From the NCBI RefSeq assembly GCF_018390645.1, contig NZ_JAHBGC010000030.1, positions 1 through 64,000 of the forward strand: a stretch of 64,000 nucleotides of DNA. Reading direction: 5' to 3'. Numbering within the stretch: the stretch's first letter is position 1; every line of letters starts with the position of its first letter. This DNA comes from Ancylobacter dichloromethanicus (GTDB lineage: Bacteria > Pseudomonadota > Alphaproteobacteria > Rhizobiales > Xanthobacteraceae). Position numbers and translations under genes: made by a program. Below are positions 35,263 through 46,050 of this stretch, piece by piece. A model generated the notes under the pieces. That model saw only the letters and a list, made by a program, of their open reading frames with translations. It did no database searches and had not been told where the DNA came from.

Positions 35263-36323
35263 GTGGCCAGCCCGATGCGCTGGCGGGCATAGCGCGCCTT
35301 CAGCGGCTCCCACCAGGCCGGGTTGTCGAGATACCAGCGCACGGTCTTCTCGATCCCGCTCTCGAAGGTTTCCGACGGCGTCCAGCCGAGTTCGCGCTGC
35401 AGCTTGCCGGCGTCGATGGCGTAGCGCGCGTCATGGCCGGGGCGGTCGGTGACGAAGCTGATGAGGTTTTCCCGCGGCCCGCGGCGCGGGTCGGGCGCGA
35501 TGCGGTCCATGATGGCGCAGATGGTGCGCACCACGTCGATGTTGCGCCGCTCATTATTGCCGCCGACATTGTAGCTCTCGCCCAGCCGCCCGCGCGTGGC
35601 GATCAGTTCCAGCGCCGCGGCATGGTCGTCGACGTAGAGCCAGTCGCGCACATTCTCGCCCTTGCCGTAGACCGGCAGCGGCGCGCCTTCCAGCGCGTTG
35701 AGGATGGTGAGCGGGATCAGCTTTTCCGGGAAATGGTACGGCCCATAATTGTTCGAGCAGTTCGACATCACCACCGGCAGGCCATAGGTGTGGAACCAGG
35801 CCCGCACCAGATGGTCGGAGGAGGCCTTGGAGGCCGAATAGGGCGAGTTGGGCTGGTAGGGCGTGTCCTCGCGGAACAGCCCTTCCGCCCCCAGCGTGCC
35901 GAACACCTCGTCGGTGGAGATGTGGTGGAAGCGGAAGCGCCCGCGCGCCGGCCCATCGAGCGAGCGCCAATAGGCGAGCGATTCCTCCAGCAGCGTGTAG
36001 GTGCCGAGAATGTTGGTGCGGATGAAGTCGCCCGGCCCGTCGATCGAGCGGTCGACATGCGATTCGGCCGCCAGATGCATCACCAGGTCGGGGCGGAACT
36101 CCGCCAGTGCGGTCCGGAACGCCGCGCCATCGCAGATGTCGGCCTGAACGAAGCTGTGGCCCGGCAGATTGTGCACCTCGGCCAGCGAGGCCAGATTGCC
36201 GGCATAGGTCAGCTTGTCATAGGTCAGCACCTGCCGGCCCTGCCGCACCAGACGCCGAACCACCGCCGAGCCGATGAAGCCGGCGCCGCCGGTGACCAGA
36301 ATGCGCTGGGGGATGGCCGTCAT
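35259..36323 (-). CDS. rfbB: dTDP-glucose 4,6-dehydratase
   Basis: 354 residues. The Rossmann motif is [12 protein letters not shown], with [15 protein letters not shown] typical of RmlB, and the active-site Tyr-Lys in [11 protein letters not shown]. It forms dTDP-4-dehydro-6-deoxyglucose. Start 36323 is used; four bases separate it from the rfbC stop. It belongs to the dTDP-rhamnose operon. Confidence 0.96.
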   Translation of the reverse strand: MTAIPQRILVTGGAGFIGSAVVRRLVRQGRQVLTYDKLTYAGNLASLAEVHNLPGHSFVQADICDGAAFRTALAEFRPDLVMHLAAESHVDRSIDGPGDFIRTNILGTYTLLEESLAYWRSLDGPARGRFRFHHISTDEVFGTLGAEGLFREDTPYQPNSPYSASKASSDHLVRAWFHTYGLPVVMSNCSNNYGPYHFPEKLIPLTILNALEGAPLPVYGKGENVRDWLYVDDHAAALELIATRGRLGESYNVGGNNERRNIDVVRTICAIMDRIAPDPRRGPRENLISFVTDRPGHDARYAIDAGKLQRELGWTPSETFESGIEKTVRWYLDNPAWWEPLKARYARQRIGLAT

Positions 36324-36327
36324 GACC

Positions 36328-36921
36328 TCACGCTCCCGCCGCCGGCTGCGGACAGGCGAAGGGCGTCGCGTAGTCGCGCAGCAGCGGCGCCGTCCGGTCC
36401 TTGTTCGAGAGCACCGCACTGCCTACGGCCACCGGCCAGTCGATAGCGAGGTCGGGGTCGTCCCATCGGATGCCGGCATCGTGAGCCGGCGAATAGGGCG
36501 CGTCGACCTTGTAGGCGACGATGGTATCCGGCTCCAGCGTGCAGAAGCCATGGGCGAAGCCGTGCGGCACCAGCAATTGCTCGCCGCCGGCGGCGGTCAG
36601 CGTCGCCGCCACCCAGCGGCCGAAGCTGGGCGAGCCCCGGCGGATGTCGACCGCGACGTCGAAAATGGCGCCGCGCACCGCCCGCACCAGCTTCGCCTGC
36701 GCCATTGGCGGGGTCTGGAAGTGCAGCCCGCGCACCACCCCGACCTCGCGCGACAGTGATTCATTGTCCTGCACGAAGGCGATGTCGAGGCCGAAGGCGT
36801 CGAATTCCGCCTTCTTGTAGGTCTCGCAGAAATAGCCTCTCGCGTCGCCGTGCCGAACCGGCTGGACGAGAACGACGTCGGGAATCGCGAGGCGGGTGAA
36901 GGTCGTCATTTCGCTCTGCAC
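36328..36921 (-). CDS. rfbC: dTDP-4-dehydrorhamnose 3,5-epimerase
   Basis: 197 residues of cupin fold. The RmlC signatures are [28 protein letters not shown] (with the catalytic histidine) and VPHGFAHGF. It epimerises C3 and C5 of the 4-dehydro sugar. It is the first gene of the leftward rfb operon. An internal ATG at 36909 is an alternative start. Confidence 0.95.
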   Translation of the reverse strand: MQSEMTTFTRLAIPDVVLVQPVRHGDARGYFCETYKKAEFDAFGLDIAFVQDNESLSREVGVVRGLHFQTPPMAQAKLVRAVRGAIFDVAVDIRRGSPSFGRWVAATLTAAGGEQLLVPHGFAHGFCTLEPDTIVAYKVDAPYSPAHDAGIRWDDPDLAIDWPVAVGSAVLSNKDRTAPLLRDYATPFACPQPAAGA

Positions 36922-37005
36922 TCAACCGAGATGAAGGCTTCTAGCGCGTCTTGCGCGCCGCTCCCAGCCCCCATTTCGGCTGTCGGACCGGTAATGTGGG
37001 ACGCC

Positions 37006-37434
37006 TCAGGCCTTCTTTGCCAGAATGTCGCGGATTTCCGTCAGCAGCACTTCCTCCTTGGTCGGCGGGGCGGGCGGCGGCGGCTCCTTCGCCGCGTTGC
37101 GGCGCAGCCGGTTGATGCCCTTCACCACCAGGAAGAGAATCCAGGCGATGACCAGGAAGTTGATCACCACGGTGAGGAAGTGGCCATAGGCGAACACCGC
37201 GCCCTGCTCGCGCGCCGCGGCGAGCGAGTTGGCGGTGACGCTGGACGACAGGCCGACGAAGTAGTTCGAGAAGTCGAGCCCGCCGAACACCGCGCCGACG
37301 ACGGGCATGAACAGGTCGGAGACGATCGAGGACACGATCTGCCCGAAGGCGGCGCCGATGATCACGCCGATGGCGAGATCGACCACATTGCCCTTCACCG
37401 CGAATTCGCGGAACTCCTTGAGAACCTTGCTCAT
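37006..37434 (-). CDS. mscL: Large-conductance mechanosensitive channel
   Basis: 142 residues, the usual MscL length. The start [22 protein letters not shown] is typical (amphipathic N-helix then TM1 with GVIIGAAFG), and TM2 is [18 protein letters not shown], followed by the charged C-terminal bundle. It releases solutes on sudden osmotic down-shock from the inner membrane. It is transcribed away from the large sensor kinase gene. Confidence 0.96.
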   Translation of the reverse strand: MSKVLKEFREFAVKGNVVDLAIGVIIGAAFGQIVSSIVSDLFMPVVGAVFGGLDFSNYFVGLSSSVTANSLAAAREQGAVFAYGHFLTVVINFLVIAWILFLVVKGINRLRRNAAKEPPPPAPPTKEEVLLTEIRDILAKKA

Positions 37435-37585
37435 GACACCCCTCGCCTCCTGCACTTGGCTGGCATCACTTTGATACGCCTCGCCGACGCCCGCAACTCT
37501 CCCGCCCGGCGTGGCGCGCGCCCGCTTGCCGGACGCGGCGCGCCCGGCGCATAAAGACGGCGGCTCCACGCCGCCGGGAGAGTTC

Positions 37586-40500
37586 ATGCTTCAGGCATGG
37601 TCCATCATCGCCGTCGCGCTCGTCTATATCGGCTTCCTGTTCGCCGTGGCGAGCTTCGGCGACCGGCGCCTGCCGCGCCGGGGACGCGAAGGGCGACCCT
37701 ATATCTATTCGCTGTCGCTGGCGGTCTACTGCACTTCCTGGACCTTCTTCGGCTCGGTCGGCCTTGCCACCACGCAGGGCGTCAACTTCCTGACCATCTA
37801 TATCGGCCCGATCCTGATCTTCGCGCTGGGCACGCCGTTCCTGCTGCGGATCGTGCGCCTCGCCAAGGCGCAGAACATCACCTCGATCGCCGATTTCGTC
37901 GCCGCCCGCTACGGCAAGAGCCAGGGCGTGGCAGCGCTGGTGGCCTGTGTCGCCATCGTCGGCTCGCTGCCCTACATCGCCCTGCAACTCAAGGCGGTGT
38001 CGGCCTCGCTGCTGGCCATGCTCGGCGATTTCGACGGGCTGGGGCTGCATTACCCGCTGGTGGGCGATCTCGCCCTCACCATCGCGGTGGCGATGGCGGT
38101 GTTCGCGGTGCTGTTCGGCACCCGCCATATCGACGCCACCGAGCACCAGGAAGGGCTGATGCTGGCGGTGGCGACCGAATCCATCGTCAAGCTGGTCAGC
38201 TTCCTCGCGGTCGGGCTGTTCGTCGTGTTCGGCATGTTCGCCGGCCCCTTCGACCTGTTCGAGAAGGCCGCCGAGAAGGGCGTGCTGCCGGTGCTGACCG
38301 ACGGTTTCACGCTGGGAAGCTGGGGCGCGATGACCCTGCTCTCGGCGCTCGCCATCCTGCTGCTGCCGCGCCAGTTCCACGTCGCGGTGGTGGAGAACAC
38401 CTCCGAGAACGAGATCCGCACCGCCCGCTGGCTGTTCCCGCTCTATCTCGTCCTCATCAACCTGTTCGTCATCCCCATCGCCGTCGCCGGCCTGGTCGCC
38501 TTTCCGCCCGGCTTCATCGACGGCGACATGTATGTCGTCACCCTGCCGCTGTCGACCGGCGCCCATGCCATGGCGCTGATCGCCTTCGTCGGTGGGCTGT
38601 CGGCCGCCACCGCGATGGTGATCGTCGAGACCGTGGCGCTGGCGGTGATGGTGTCGAACGACATCTTCATGCCGCTGATGGTGCGCGGCCGGCGGCTGCG
38701 CGAGGGCGACGAGGCCGGGCGCAGCGGGGCCCCGCCGGACCATGTCGACATGGGCCACCGGCTGCTCATGGTGCGCCGCATCGCCATCTTCGCCATCCTG
38801 CTGGCCGCCTATCTCTATTACCGCGTCACCGGCGAGGCGCAGCTGGCGCAGATCGGCCTGCTGTCCTTCGCCGCCGTCGCCCAGTTCGGGCCGGCGCTGC
38901 TCATCGGCCTGGTCTGGCGGCGCGGCACCGGCCTCGGCGCGCTGGCCGGCATCGCCGCCGGCATCGCGTTCTGGGCCTACACGCTGCTGCTGCCCAATCT
39001 GGTCGACGCCGGGATGTTCAGCCACGCGCTGCTGACCGACGGTCCGTTCGGCCTCGGCTTTCTGCGGCCGCAGGCGCTGCTCGGCGTGCAGGCGAGCCCG
39101 CTGGTGCACGGCGTGCTGTGGAGCCTGACCGTCAACGTGCTGGTGTTCTTCGCCGCCTCGATGATTCGCCGGCCGACGCCGATCGAGCGGCTTCAGGCCA
39201 GCGTGTTCGTGCAGAGCGAGCATGCCCCCTCGGCACCGAGCTTCCGGCTGTGGCGCTCGCCGGTCACGGTGGGCGAATTGATCGCCACGGTGGCGCGCTA
39301 TCTCGGCGAGGAGCGCACCCGTGCCTCGTTCGAGAGCGTCTCGGCGATGCGTGGCGTGTCGCTGGAGCCGGGCCGCGAGGCGGACTTCCAGCTCATCCGC
39401 TATGCCGAGCACCTGCTCGCCTCGGCCATCGGCGCCGCCTCCTCGCGGCTCGTGCTGTCGCTGATGCTGAGAAAGCGCACCGTTTCGACCAAGGCGGCGC
39501 TGAAGCTGCTCGACGACGCTTCCGCCGCCATCCAGTACAATCGCGAGATCCTGCAGACCGCGCTCGACCATGTGCGCCAGGGCATCGCGGTGTTCGACCG
39601 CGACCTGCGCCTCGTCACCTGGAACCGGCAGTTCGGCGAGATGCTGGATTTGCCGCCGGAAATCCTGCGCATCGGCGTCGGCATCGACCAGATCATCCGC
39701 TTCAACGCCACCGCCGGCCAGTTCGGCGCCGGCCCGGTGGAGGAGATCGTGCGCGAGAAGCTGTCGCGCTACGTCCGCCGTAACGTCGCCTTCCAGGAGC
39801 GCCTCGCCCCGCGCGGCGTGGTGATGGAGGTGCGGGTCAACACCATGCCTGACGGCGGCGTCGTGGTGACCTTCACCGACATCACCCCGACGGTGGAGGC
39901 CGCCGAGGCACTGGAGCGCGCCAACGAGACGCTGGAGCGGCGCGTGCGCGAGCGCACCAAGGCGCTGGAGAACCTCAATGCCCAGCTCGCCCTGGCGAAA
40001 TCCGGGGCGGACGAGGCCAACATCTCGAAAACCCGCTTCCTCGCCGCCGCCAGCCACGACATCCTGCAGCCGCTGAACGCCGCCCGGCTCTACGCGACCA
40101 GCCTCGTGGAACGCGCCGAAGGCGGCGACGACGCCCGCCTCGCCCGCAATGTCGATGCCTCGCTGGAGGCGGTGGAGGAGATCCTCGGCGCACTGCTCGA
40201 TATCTCCCGCCTCGATGCCGGCGCGCACAAGCCGGAATTCGCCGCGCTGCGGCTCGACGAGATCTTCCGCCAGCTCGACGTCGAATTCGCCCCGATGGCG
40301 ATGGAAAAAGGGCTGCGCCTGACCTTCGTGCCGAGTTCGGCGGCGGTGCGCTCCGACCGGCGGCTGCTGCGCCGGCTGCTGCAGAACCTGGTGTCGAACG
40401 CGCTCAAATACACGCCGCGCGGGCGGGTGCTGGTCGGCGTGCGGCGGCGGCGCGGCAAGCTGCGCATACAGGTGCTGGATACCGGGGTCGGCGTGCCGCA

Positions 40501-41125
40501 GGCCAAGCAGAAGCTGATCTTCAAGGAATTCCAGCGGCTCGACGAGGGTGCCAAGGCGGCGCGCGGGCTGGGGCTCGGGCTCTCCATCGTCGAGCGCATC
40601 GCCCGCGTGCTCGACCACACGATCACCCTGTCCTCCGTGACCGGCAAGGGCTCGGTCTTCACGGTCGAACTGCCCGCCGCTCCGGCCATTCCCGCCCGCG
40701 AGGCGCCCTCGCCGCGCGCGGCGGGGCCGCTGGCGAGCCTGCAGGGTCTTTGCGTGCTGTGCATCGACAACGACCCCGCCATTCTCGACGGCATGGACAC
40801 GCTGCTCAGCGGCTGGGGCTGCGAGGTGCTGAAAGCCCCCGGCATTGAGGAAGCGCTCGCCATGCTGCGCGAGCGGCGCACCCCTCCCGACATCCTGCTA
40901 GTCGACTATCACCTCGACACCGGCGACGGCATCGAGGCGGCCAAGCAGCTGCGCTGGAAGCTCGGCCAAAGCCTGCCGGCGGTGCTGATCACCGCCGACC
41001 GCTCGAAGCGGGTGCGCGACGGCGCCCGGGCGACCGAGATGGAAGTGCTGAACAAGCCGGTGCGCCCGGCGGCGCTGCGCGCCCTGCTCGCCCAGTGCCG
41101 CGCCGCGCGGGCGGCGGCGGAGTGA
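37586..41125 (+). CDS. SSS-domain hybrid sensor histidine kinase, CrbS/MxtR-like
   Basis: 1179 residues. The N-terminal half has 12-13 membrane segments of a sodium:solute symporter fold (SLC5/PutP type; [20 protein letters not shown]). A PAS domain follows ([19 protein letters not shown], near residue 655), then a kinase core with H824 in [10 protein letters not shown] and [11 protein letters not shown], and a C-terminal receiver with D1107 (ILLVDYHLD). This is the layout of CrbS/MxtR, which with regulator CrbR/ErdR controls acetate use in other bacteria. A matching regulator is encoded at 52750. What this kinase senses is not known. Start 37586 fits the first TM segment. Confidence 0.88.
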   Translation: MLQAWSIIAVALVYIGFLFAVASFGDRRLPRRGREGRPYIYSLSLAVYCTSWTFFGSVGLATTQGVNFLTIYIGPILIFALGTPFLLRIVRLAKAQNITSIADFVAARYGKSQGVAALVACVAIVGSLPYIALQLKAVSASLLAMLGDFDGLGLHYPLVGDLALTIAVAMAVFAVLFGTRHIDATEHQEGLMLAVATESIVKLVSFLAVGLFVVFGMFAGPFDLFEKAAEKGVLPVLTDGFTLGSWGAMTLLSALAILLLPRQFHVAVVENTSENEIRTARWLFPLYLVLINLFVIPIAVAGLVAFPPGFIDGDMYVVTLPLSTGAHAMALIAFVGGLSAATAMVIVETVALAVMVSNDIFMPLMVRGRRLREGDEAGRSGAPPDHVDMGHRLLMVRRIAIFAILLAAYLYYRVTGEAQLAQIGLLSFAAVAQFGPALLIGLVWRRGTGLGALAGIAAGIAFWAYTLLLPNLVDAGMFSHALLTDGPFGLGFLRPQALLGVQASPLVHGVLWSLTVNVLVFFAASMIRRPTPIERLQASVFVQSEHAPSAPSFRLWRSPVTVGELIATVARYLGEERTRASFESVSAMRGVSLEPGREADFQLIRYAEHLLASAIGAASSRLVLSLMLRKRTVSTKAALKLLDDASAAIQYNREILQTALDHVRQGIAVFDRDLRLVTWNRQFGEMLDLPPEILRIGVGIDQIIRFNATAGQFGAGPVEEIVREKLSRYVRRNVAFQERLAPRGVVMEVRVNTMPDGGVVVTFTDITPTVEAAEALERANETLERRVRERTKALENLNAQLALAKSGADEANISKTRFLAAASHDILQPLNAARLYATSLVERAEGGDDARLARNVDASLEAVEEILGALLDISRLDAGAHKPEFAALRLDEIFRQLDVEFAPMAMEKGLRLTFVPSSAAVRSDRRLLRRLLQNLVSNALKYTPRGRVLVGVRRRRGKLRIQVLDTGVGVPQAKQKLIFKEFQRLDEGAKAARGLGLGLSIVERIARVLDHTITLSSVTGKGSVFTVELPAAPAIPAREAPSPRAAGPLASLQGLCVLCIDNDPAILDGMDTLLSGWGCEVLKAPGIEEALAMLRERRTPPDILLVDYHLDTGDGIEAAKQLRWKLGQSLPAVLITADRSKRVRDGARATEMEVLNKPVRPAALRALLAQCRAARAAAE

Positions 41126-41449
41126 GGCACGGCACCCTGCCGGGGTATCCTTGCCGAGCGTCCTTGCCGGGCTTGACGCGGCCATCCGCGTCTTTCACCG
41201 CACGAGCCCAAGGCACGCATCCCCGGCTCAAGCCCGTGACTCGACCGATTCCGACCCTAGAGCACCTTCCGATCTGATTGCACCGCCACCTGATCGGATC
41301 AGGCCCTAGCGATATGGCCTGGGCGGACGGGGCTCAGATCGCCCCGCGTCGAGTGCCTGCGCCGGCGATGGCAGAAGCGCTCGATAGAGTCGAACACATC
41401 CGCTCTCGCGTCATTCCTCGTTCTGGAAGCCTTGCGGACTGTGGGTATT
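41126..41449. other. Intergenic region with two repeat types
   Basis: No gene is seen. It contains GCCGGG/CCCGGC-type palindromic spacer sequence (about 41150-41230) and a separate 53-base palindromic element at 41257-41309. It separates the converging sensor kinase and XRE-cupin genes. Confidence 0.6.
41257..41309. repeat. Palindromic intergenic element of a second repeat family
   Basis: The element begins and ends with CTAG (41257, 41306) and contains AGAGCACCTTCCGATCTGAT followed by GATCGGATCAGG. Similar CTAGAGC...GATC palindromes are widespread in this order. Only one good copy is seen here. Confidence 0.6.
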
Positions 41450-42151
41450 TCATTGCTTTTCGTTCAATATTCTATCTTTTATAATTTCACGCAGAGTTTG
41501 TGCAAGATTTGGTGTAGCACTAGAACAGGTTATCATTATTTCGCTGGGCTCTTCCGTCAGAGATATGTAAGCGTGTTTCATCGTGCTATCCAAATATACG
41601 CTATCGCCCGCCTCCAGCCGTATCGGCTCGTAATACTCAGAGAAAAGCATCACTTTTCCCTTCAAGACATGGACGAACTCTTCTCCGACGTGGGAGGTCA
41701 TCTCACCGGCCTGCTCGATCGTTTTGGCGCGAACTTCGATATAGATCGGGATGATGCGCTTATGGGCGACGTCCGAGCAGAGATAACGGTAGGTATAGTA
41801 TTTCGTGTCGAGCTGCTGGCCCTCATAGTGCCGGCTGACGCTGCGGCGGCCGACGACGACGGCGGGTGATCGGTCCTCGGTGACCGGAGGATCAAGAAGG
41901 TCGGCGATTTCGACGCCGAGGCCACGGCTCAGCTGCAGCACCTTGTCGAAGGTTGGGGAGAGCAGACCGTTCTCGATCTTCGACAAGGTCGAGGTGGAGA
42001 TGCCGGTCATCGAGCTTACGTCGGCCAGTGTCCAGCCGTGATGCGCACGCCGGTCGCGCAACAGTTTCCCGAGCGCCGGGGGCTCATTGCTTATCGGAGT
42101 GTCTCGGTCTGCCACGTCACGTCCTGCCGCTGGGCTGTTGCGAATGCTCAT
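41450..42151 (-). CDS. XRE-family regulator with cupin sensor domain
   Basis: 233 residues. An HTH at about 27-80 (LGKLLRDRRAHHGWTLADVS, SKIENG) is followed by a cupin domain (SHVGEEFVHVLKGKVMLF, LEAGDSVYLD). Regulators of this type often control import and breakdown of amines, amino acids or sugars. It shares one base with the permease gene stop and so is the last gene of the leftward amine operon. A palindrome at 47066-47079 in the operon's promoter region is a candidate site. Lower GC than the core genes. Confidence 0.85.
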   Translation of the reverse strand: MSIRNSPAAGRDVADRDTPISNEPPALGKLLRDRRAHHGWTLADVSSMTGISTSTLSKIENGLLSPTFDKVLQLSRGLGVEIADLLDPPVTEDRSPAVVVGRRSVSRHYEGQQLDTKYYTYRYLCSDVAHKRIIPIYIEVRAKTIEQAGEMTSHVGEEFVHVLKGKVMLFSEYYEPIRLEAGDSVYLDSTMKHAYISLTEEPSEIMITCSSATPNLAQTLREIIKDRILNEKQ

Positions 42152-42945
42152 TATTTTCTCGCCATCGCCTCCTTAAGAGACATCGCGCCGAGAACGGCAA
42201 GCGTGATTGTAACGACGAGGACGATGGAAACGAGGGCGTTCACTTCCGGAGTGAAGCCGACCCGCATCATCGCCCATAGCCGGATCGGCAAGGTCGCATC
42301 GCCGCCGACCAGGAAGAAAGTCACCAGCGTCTCGTCGAAAGATAGCGTGAAGGCGAGCAGCCCGCTGGTGACGAGGGCTGAGCGCAGCTGCGGCAGCACC
42401 ACATGGAAGAATGTCTGCCGGCCGTTGGCGCCGAGATCGAGCGAGGCCTCGATCTGGCTGTTCTCCAGGCTGTCCAGCCGTATCGTCACCATCCGGTAGA
42501 TGATGGCGAGGATCAGCACGACATGCCCGATGGTGACGGTAATGAGACTACGCTCCAGCCCCAATTCGCGGAAGGCGATGAGCAGCGATATGCCCGTAAT
42601 GATCGCCGGCAGCACGAAGGGCAGGAATATCACGAATTCGACGAAGGCCCGGCCGCGCCGCGCCCCGGTCTTCATGTAATAGGCAAGGCCGAGCGCCAGC
42701 GCGGTGGCGAGAACGACGGCGCACGCCCCGACCAGCAGCGTGTTGCCGAGCGCGGCGAGCATCTGCGGATTGTCGCCGAGCCGCCCGTACCACTGGAAGC
42801 CGAAGCTGCCCCAGTCGATGCCCTCGCGGGTGATGTCGAAGAACGACAGCAGCACCACCATGAGGGCCGGGCCGTACAGCACGACAAAGACCGTGGCGCC
42901 GATGACCCAAAGCAGGGAGATGGTCAATCGCTCGGTGGCGGTCAT
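42151..42945 (-). CDS. ABC importer permease, PotC-type (second system)
   Basis: 264 residues with six membrane helices, starting MTATERLTISLLWVIGATVF. The EAA loop is EASLDLGANGRQTFFHVVLP, fitting a polyamine-type permease. It couples to the PotB-type gene by a four-base overlap and its stop touches the XRE-cupin gene. Together with 42942-46014 it forms a complete importer. Confidence 0.9.
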   Translation of the reverse strand: MTATERLTISLLWVIGATVFVVLYGPALMVVLLSFFDITREGIDWGSFGFQWYGRLGDNPQMLAALGNTLLVGACAVVLATALALGLAYYMKTGARRGRAFVEFVIFLPFVLPAIITGISLLIAFRELGLERSLITVTIGHVVLILAIIYRMVTIRLDSLENSQIEASLDLGANGRQTFFHVVLPQLRSALVTSGLLAFTLSFDETLVTFFLVGGDATLPIRLWAMMRVGFTPEVNALVSIVLVVTITLAVLGAMSLKEAMARK

Positions 42946-43850
42946 TTCACCCTCGCATGGCGGGAGATGACGGCGGCGGCGAGGATGATGAGCACGACCG
43001 AGAGCAGCAGCACCACGGCCAGCGCGGCACCGAACGGCCAATTGAACGCCATGCCGAACTGGCTCCAGATCGCGCGACCGAAGGTGAAGCCCTGATTGCC
43101 GCCAACCATTTGTGGGGTGAGGTAGTCGCCCAGCGCCAACACCATGACAAACAGCGCGCCGACGATCGAGCCCGGCAGGCTGAGCGGCAGCACAACGTTG
43201 CGGAAGGTCTGCCCCGGCCGCCCGCCGAGATCGGCGGAGGCCGCCATCAGCGAGGGCGAGATGCGCTCCAGCGACAGGAAGATCGGCAGGATGGCATAGG
43301 GCAGATAGATCACCGCCATGGTGATCATCACCGCGGTCTGGTTGAAGATGAACTGCTTGCTCGGCGCCTCCAGCAGCCCGACGGTGACCAGCAGCCAGTT
43401 CAAGAAGCCGTTATAGCCGAGGATGCTGCGCATCGCGTAGATTTTGACGATGTAGTTCATCGCCAGCGGGATCACGCTGAGCAGCAGCAGGAGGTAGCGC
43501 AGCCGTCCCTCCAGCCGCCACACAAGATAGGCAATGATGTAGCCAAAGATCAGGCTGGTGACCGCGACGATGCTGGCGAGCCACAGCGTTCCGACGAAGA
43601 CGCCGCGATAAACCGGCTTGGCCAGGAAATCGATGTAATTGGCCAAGGTAAAGGTCTGCACGACCTGGCCGTCAACGGTGATCCAGAAACTGTAGACGAG
43701 AAATGTGGCCAGCGGCACCAGGATCAGCAGCGCCGGCAGGCCATAGACCGCCAGCCGCAACACGATGCGGCGCGCCTGCCGGCGCCGCGGCGAGGGAGTG
43801 CCCGTGATCATCGGACCGGCGCCGGATGTGGCGAGCGAGAGATCGGTCAT
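42942..43850 (-). CDS. ABC importer permease, PotB-type (second system)
   Basis: 302 residues with a longer cytosolic N-terminus (MTDLSLATSGAGPMITGTPS) and six membrane helices. The EAA loop is MAASADLGGRPGQTFRNVVLP-like (residues in the C-terminal third). The start at 43850 overlaps the ATPase stop by four bases. It is the partner channel subunit of the PotC-type protein. Confidence 0.9.
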   Translation of the reverse strand: MTDLSLATSGAGPMITGTPSPRRRQARRIVLRLAVYGLPALLILVPLATFLVYSFWITVDGQVVQTFTLANYIDFLAKPVYRGVFVGTLWLASIVAVTSLIFGYIIAYLVWRLEGRLRYLLLLLSVIPLAMNYIVKIYAMRSILGYNGFLNWLLVTVGLLEAPSKQFIFNQTAVMITMAVIYLPYAILPIFLSLERISPSLMAASADLGGRPGQTFRNVVLPLSLPGSIVGALFVMVLALGDYLTPQMVGGNQGFTFGRAIWSQFGMAFNWPFGAALAVVLLLSVVLIILAAAVISRHARVK

Positions 43851-44974
43851 GGCGCGCCCCGCGCGACCAGGATGCTGACATCGGCATCGGACCAGCGCAG
43901 CGGCACCGGCTTGCCGATGCCGATGCCGTTCCCCAAATCCGGTGTCGGCAGCCGCACCTTGACGGTGTGCGGCGAGCCCTCGCCGAGGCGCACCACGAGC
44001 TGGGTGGTCGCGCCGAGAAAGGTGAGGCTCTCCAGTCGGCCGACCATGGAGCGCTGGCCGGCGGTCCCGGTGCCGGCATCGCCGACGCTGAAGCTCTCCG
44101 GGCGGATGGCGATCGAAAAGGCGTCGGCCGGCGCCGGGCCGAGCAGGGCATGGCTGCCGAGCGGGCTCTCTGCGACCGGGGAAGCGCCCGAGCCGGTCAA
44201 TCGCGCCGGCAAGACGTTGTTCTCGCCGAAAAATTTCGCCACGAACTCGCTTTGCGGACGGTAATAGATGTCCTTCGGCGTGCCGATCTGCTCGACCTTG
44301 CCGTGATCCATCACCACGATGCGGTCCGACATCGAGATCGCCTCTTCCTGGTCGTGGGTGATGAAGACGAAGGTGGTGCGGATGCGGCGCTGCAGGGCTT
44401 TCAGGAAGTCCTGCATCGAGCGGCGCAACTCGGCGTCGAGCGCGCCCAGCGGCTCGTCCAGCAACACCACCCGTGGCTCGCACACGATGGCGCGGGCCAG
44501 CGCCACGCGCTGGCGCTGGCCGCCGCTCAGTTCGGCGGGATAGCGCTGTGCCTTGTCGGCGAGATCGACGATGGCGAGGACGTCGGCAACTTTGCGGTCT
44601 ATCTCCCGGCGTGGGCGCCCGCGCATCTTCAGTCCGTAACCGACATTGCGCGCCACGCTCATATGCGGGAACAGCGCGTAGTCCTGGAACACCGTGTTGA
44701 AGGGCCGTTCGAAGATCGGCATGTCGGTGATGTCGACGCCGTCGAGCAGGATGCGGCCCACGCTCGGAGGCGTGAAGCCGCCGAGCATGCGCAGGATAGT
44801 GGTCTTACCGGAACCGGAAGGCCCGAGGATGGTAAGGAACTCGCCATCGCCGATCACGAGATCGATCGGCTTCAGCACGTTCACCGCTCCGTAGGATTTG
44901 CCGACCCCGGCAAGGTGGATGAGGTTGCGGAAGCTCATGCCGGCATCGGCTCCGGTGTTGGACGCGTCGTTCAT
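43847..44974 (-). CDS. ABC importer ATPase, PotA-type (second system)
   Basis: 375 residues. Walker A is GPSGSGKT, signature LSGGQRQR, Walker B VVLLDEPLGALD and the H-loop ITHDQEEA; a TOBE-like C-terminal domain follows. The start at 44974 overlaps the binding-protein stop (ATGA). It energises uptake of an unknown cationic or amine substrate. The set is distinct from the importer at 13235-17744 in gene order and sequence. Confidence 0.92.
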   Translation of the reverse strand: MNDASNTGADAGMSFRNLIHLAGVGKSYGAVNVLKPIDLVIGDGEFLTILGPSGSGKTTILRMLGGFTPPSVGRILLDGVDITDMPIFERPFNTVFQDYALFPHMSVARNVGYGLKMRGRPRREIDRKVADVLAIVDLADKAQRYPAELSGGQRQRVALARAIVCEPRVVLLDEPLGALDAELRRSMQDFLKALQRRIRTTFVFITHDQEEAISMSDRIVVMDHGKVEQIGTPKDIYYRPQSEFVAKFFGENNVLPARLTGSGASPVAESPLGSHALLGPAPADAFSIAIRPESFSVGDAGTGTAGQRSMVGRLESLTFLGATTQLVVRLGEGSPHTVKVRLPTPDLGNGIGIGKPVPLRWSDADVSILVARGAP

Positions 44975-46014
44975 TCGACCGGTGTCGCCTTGATCTCGTT
45001 CCACAGGTCGATGCGCCGGGCGAAACTCTCCGGGGCCTGCAGGAACACCAGCTTGTCGGCATAGGTCAGGCCGATCGCGGCGTTGGCCTCGGCATTGGTG
45101 GTGTTTCCGTAGCCGGTCTTCTCGCTGATATAGGTGCCGACCTGTTTCTCCAGCATGGCATCGATCCAGGCATGGGCAAGCTCGGGGTCACGGGCACCGG
45201 CACTGATCGCCCAGCAGTCGATCCAGCCGATGGCACCCTCCTGCGGGATGGTCAGCCCGACATCGACACCCTTCTTGCGCAGCATCGGCGCCTGCGGCTC
45301 TCCCATCGACATCATCAGGTCGACGCCGCCCTGGGCGAAGATGCTGACCCCGTCATCGAAGCCGGCATAATAGGTCGAGACGAACCGCTTCTGGTCGAGC
45401 AGCTTGGCCTTGATCTCAGCGAACTGGGCGTCGGTCAGGTTGAAGGGGTCCTTGTAGCCGAGCAGCAGCGCGGTGGTGACGATCGCATTGTTGGCGTCGT
45501 CCATGGCGATGATCCGGCCCTTGTACTGTTCGTCCCACAGCACGTTCCAGCTCGCCGGCGGCTGCGCGAACACCGCCTTGTCGTAGATCAGCGGGATCGA
45601 GCCCCAGGCGAAGGGAACCGCATAGGGTTTGTCATCGAACATGATGGCGGAGACGTCGCGGAACGCCGGCAACAGGTTCGCCGCATTGGGGATTTTGGAA
45701 AGATCGACCGGCTGGATCAGCTTTTCCTGCGTCAGGCGCTTGTAGGACGAGGTCTCGATGGCGATGACGTCGAAATCCTCCCCCTTCGAGGCGGTCATCT
45801 TGGCGAAGATCTCGTCGACGCTGCCGGTATAGGTGATCTTCACCTTGGCGCCGGTCCTGGCCTCGAAGGCCTTGACCCAGGGCTCGTCGGCATAGCCTTC
45901 CCAGGTCAGGACACGCAGTTCCTTTGCTGCGGCCATTGCGGGAACTGTGGCGGCGGCCACAAGCAGGCCGGCAAGGCCGGCGGCGGCGCCGGTCATGAAG
46001 TCGCGTCTGTGCAT
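44971..46014 (-). CDS. ABC importer binding protein, PotD-like (second system)
   Basis: 347 residues with an N-terminal export signal (MHRRDFMTGAAAGLAGLLVA, twin-arginine-like with RRDF). The mature part follows the PotD/PotF plan: LRVLTWEGYADE, GEDFDVIAIETSS, WGSIPLIYDKAVF and ATPVE at the end. It would capture an amine-type solute in the periplasm. It lies behind the class IV aminotransferase gene in the operon, hinting that the imported compound is an amino donor. Confidence 0.85.
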   Translation of the reverse strand: MHRRDFMTGAAAGLAGLLVAAATVPAMAAAKELRVLTWEGYADEPWVKAFEARTGAKVKITYTGSVDEIFAKMTASKGEDFDVIAIETSSYKRLTQEKLIQPVDLSKIPNAANLLPAFRDVSAIMFDDKPYAVPFAWGSIPLIYDKAVFAQPPASWNVLWDEQYKGRIIAMDDANNAIVTTALLLGYKDPFNLTDAQFAEIKAKLLDQKRFVSTYYAGFDDGVSIFAQGGVDLMMSMGEPQAPMLRKKGVDVGLTIPQEGAIGWIDCWAISAGARDPELAHAWIDAMLEKQVGTYISEKTGYGNTTNAEANAAIGLTYADKLVFLQAPESFARRIDLWNEIKATPVE

Positions 46015-46050
46015 GGAAGTCGTCCTCTGGATTGCTTTTGGATCGTCCGT

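Noticed and set aside
37466-40618. Open frame of 1050 codons antisense to the SSS kinase gene
   Set aside because: Composition is dominated by Arg, His, Glu and Gln runs, typical of the reverse strand of a high-GC gene. The opposite frame is a clean kinase.
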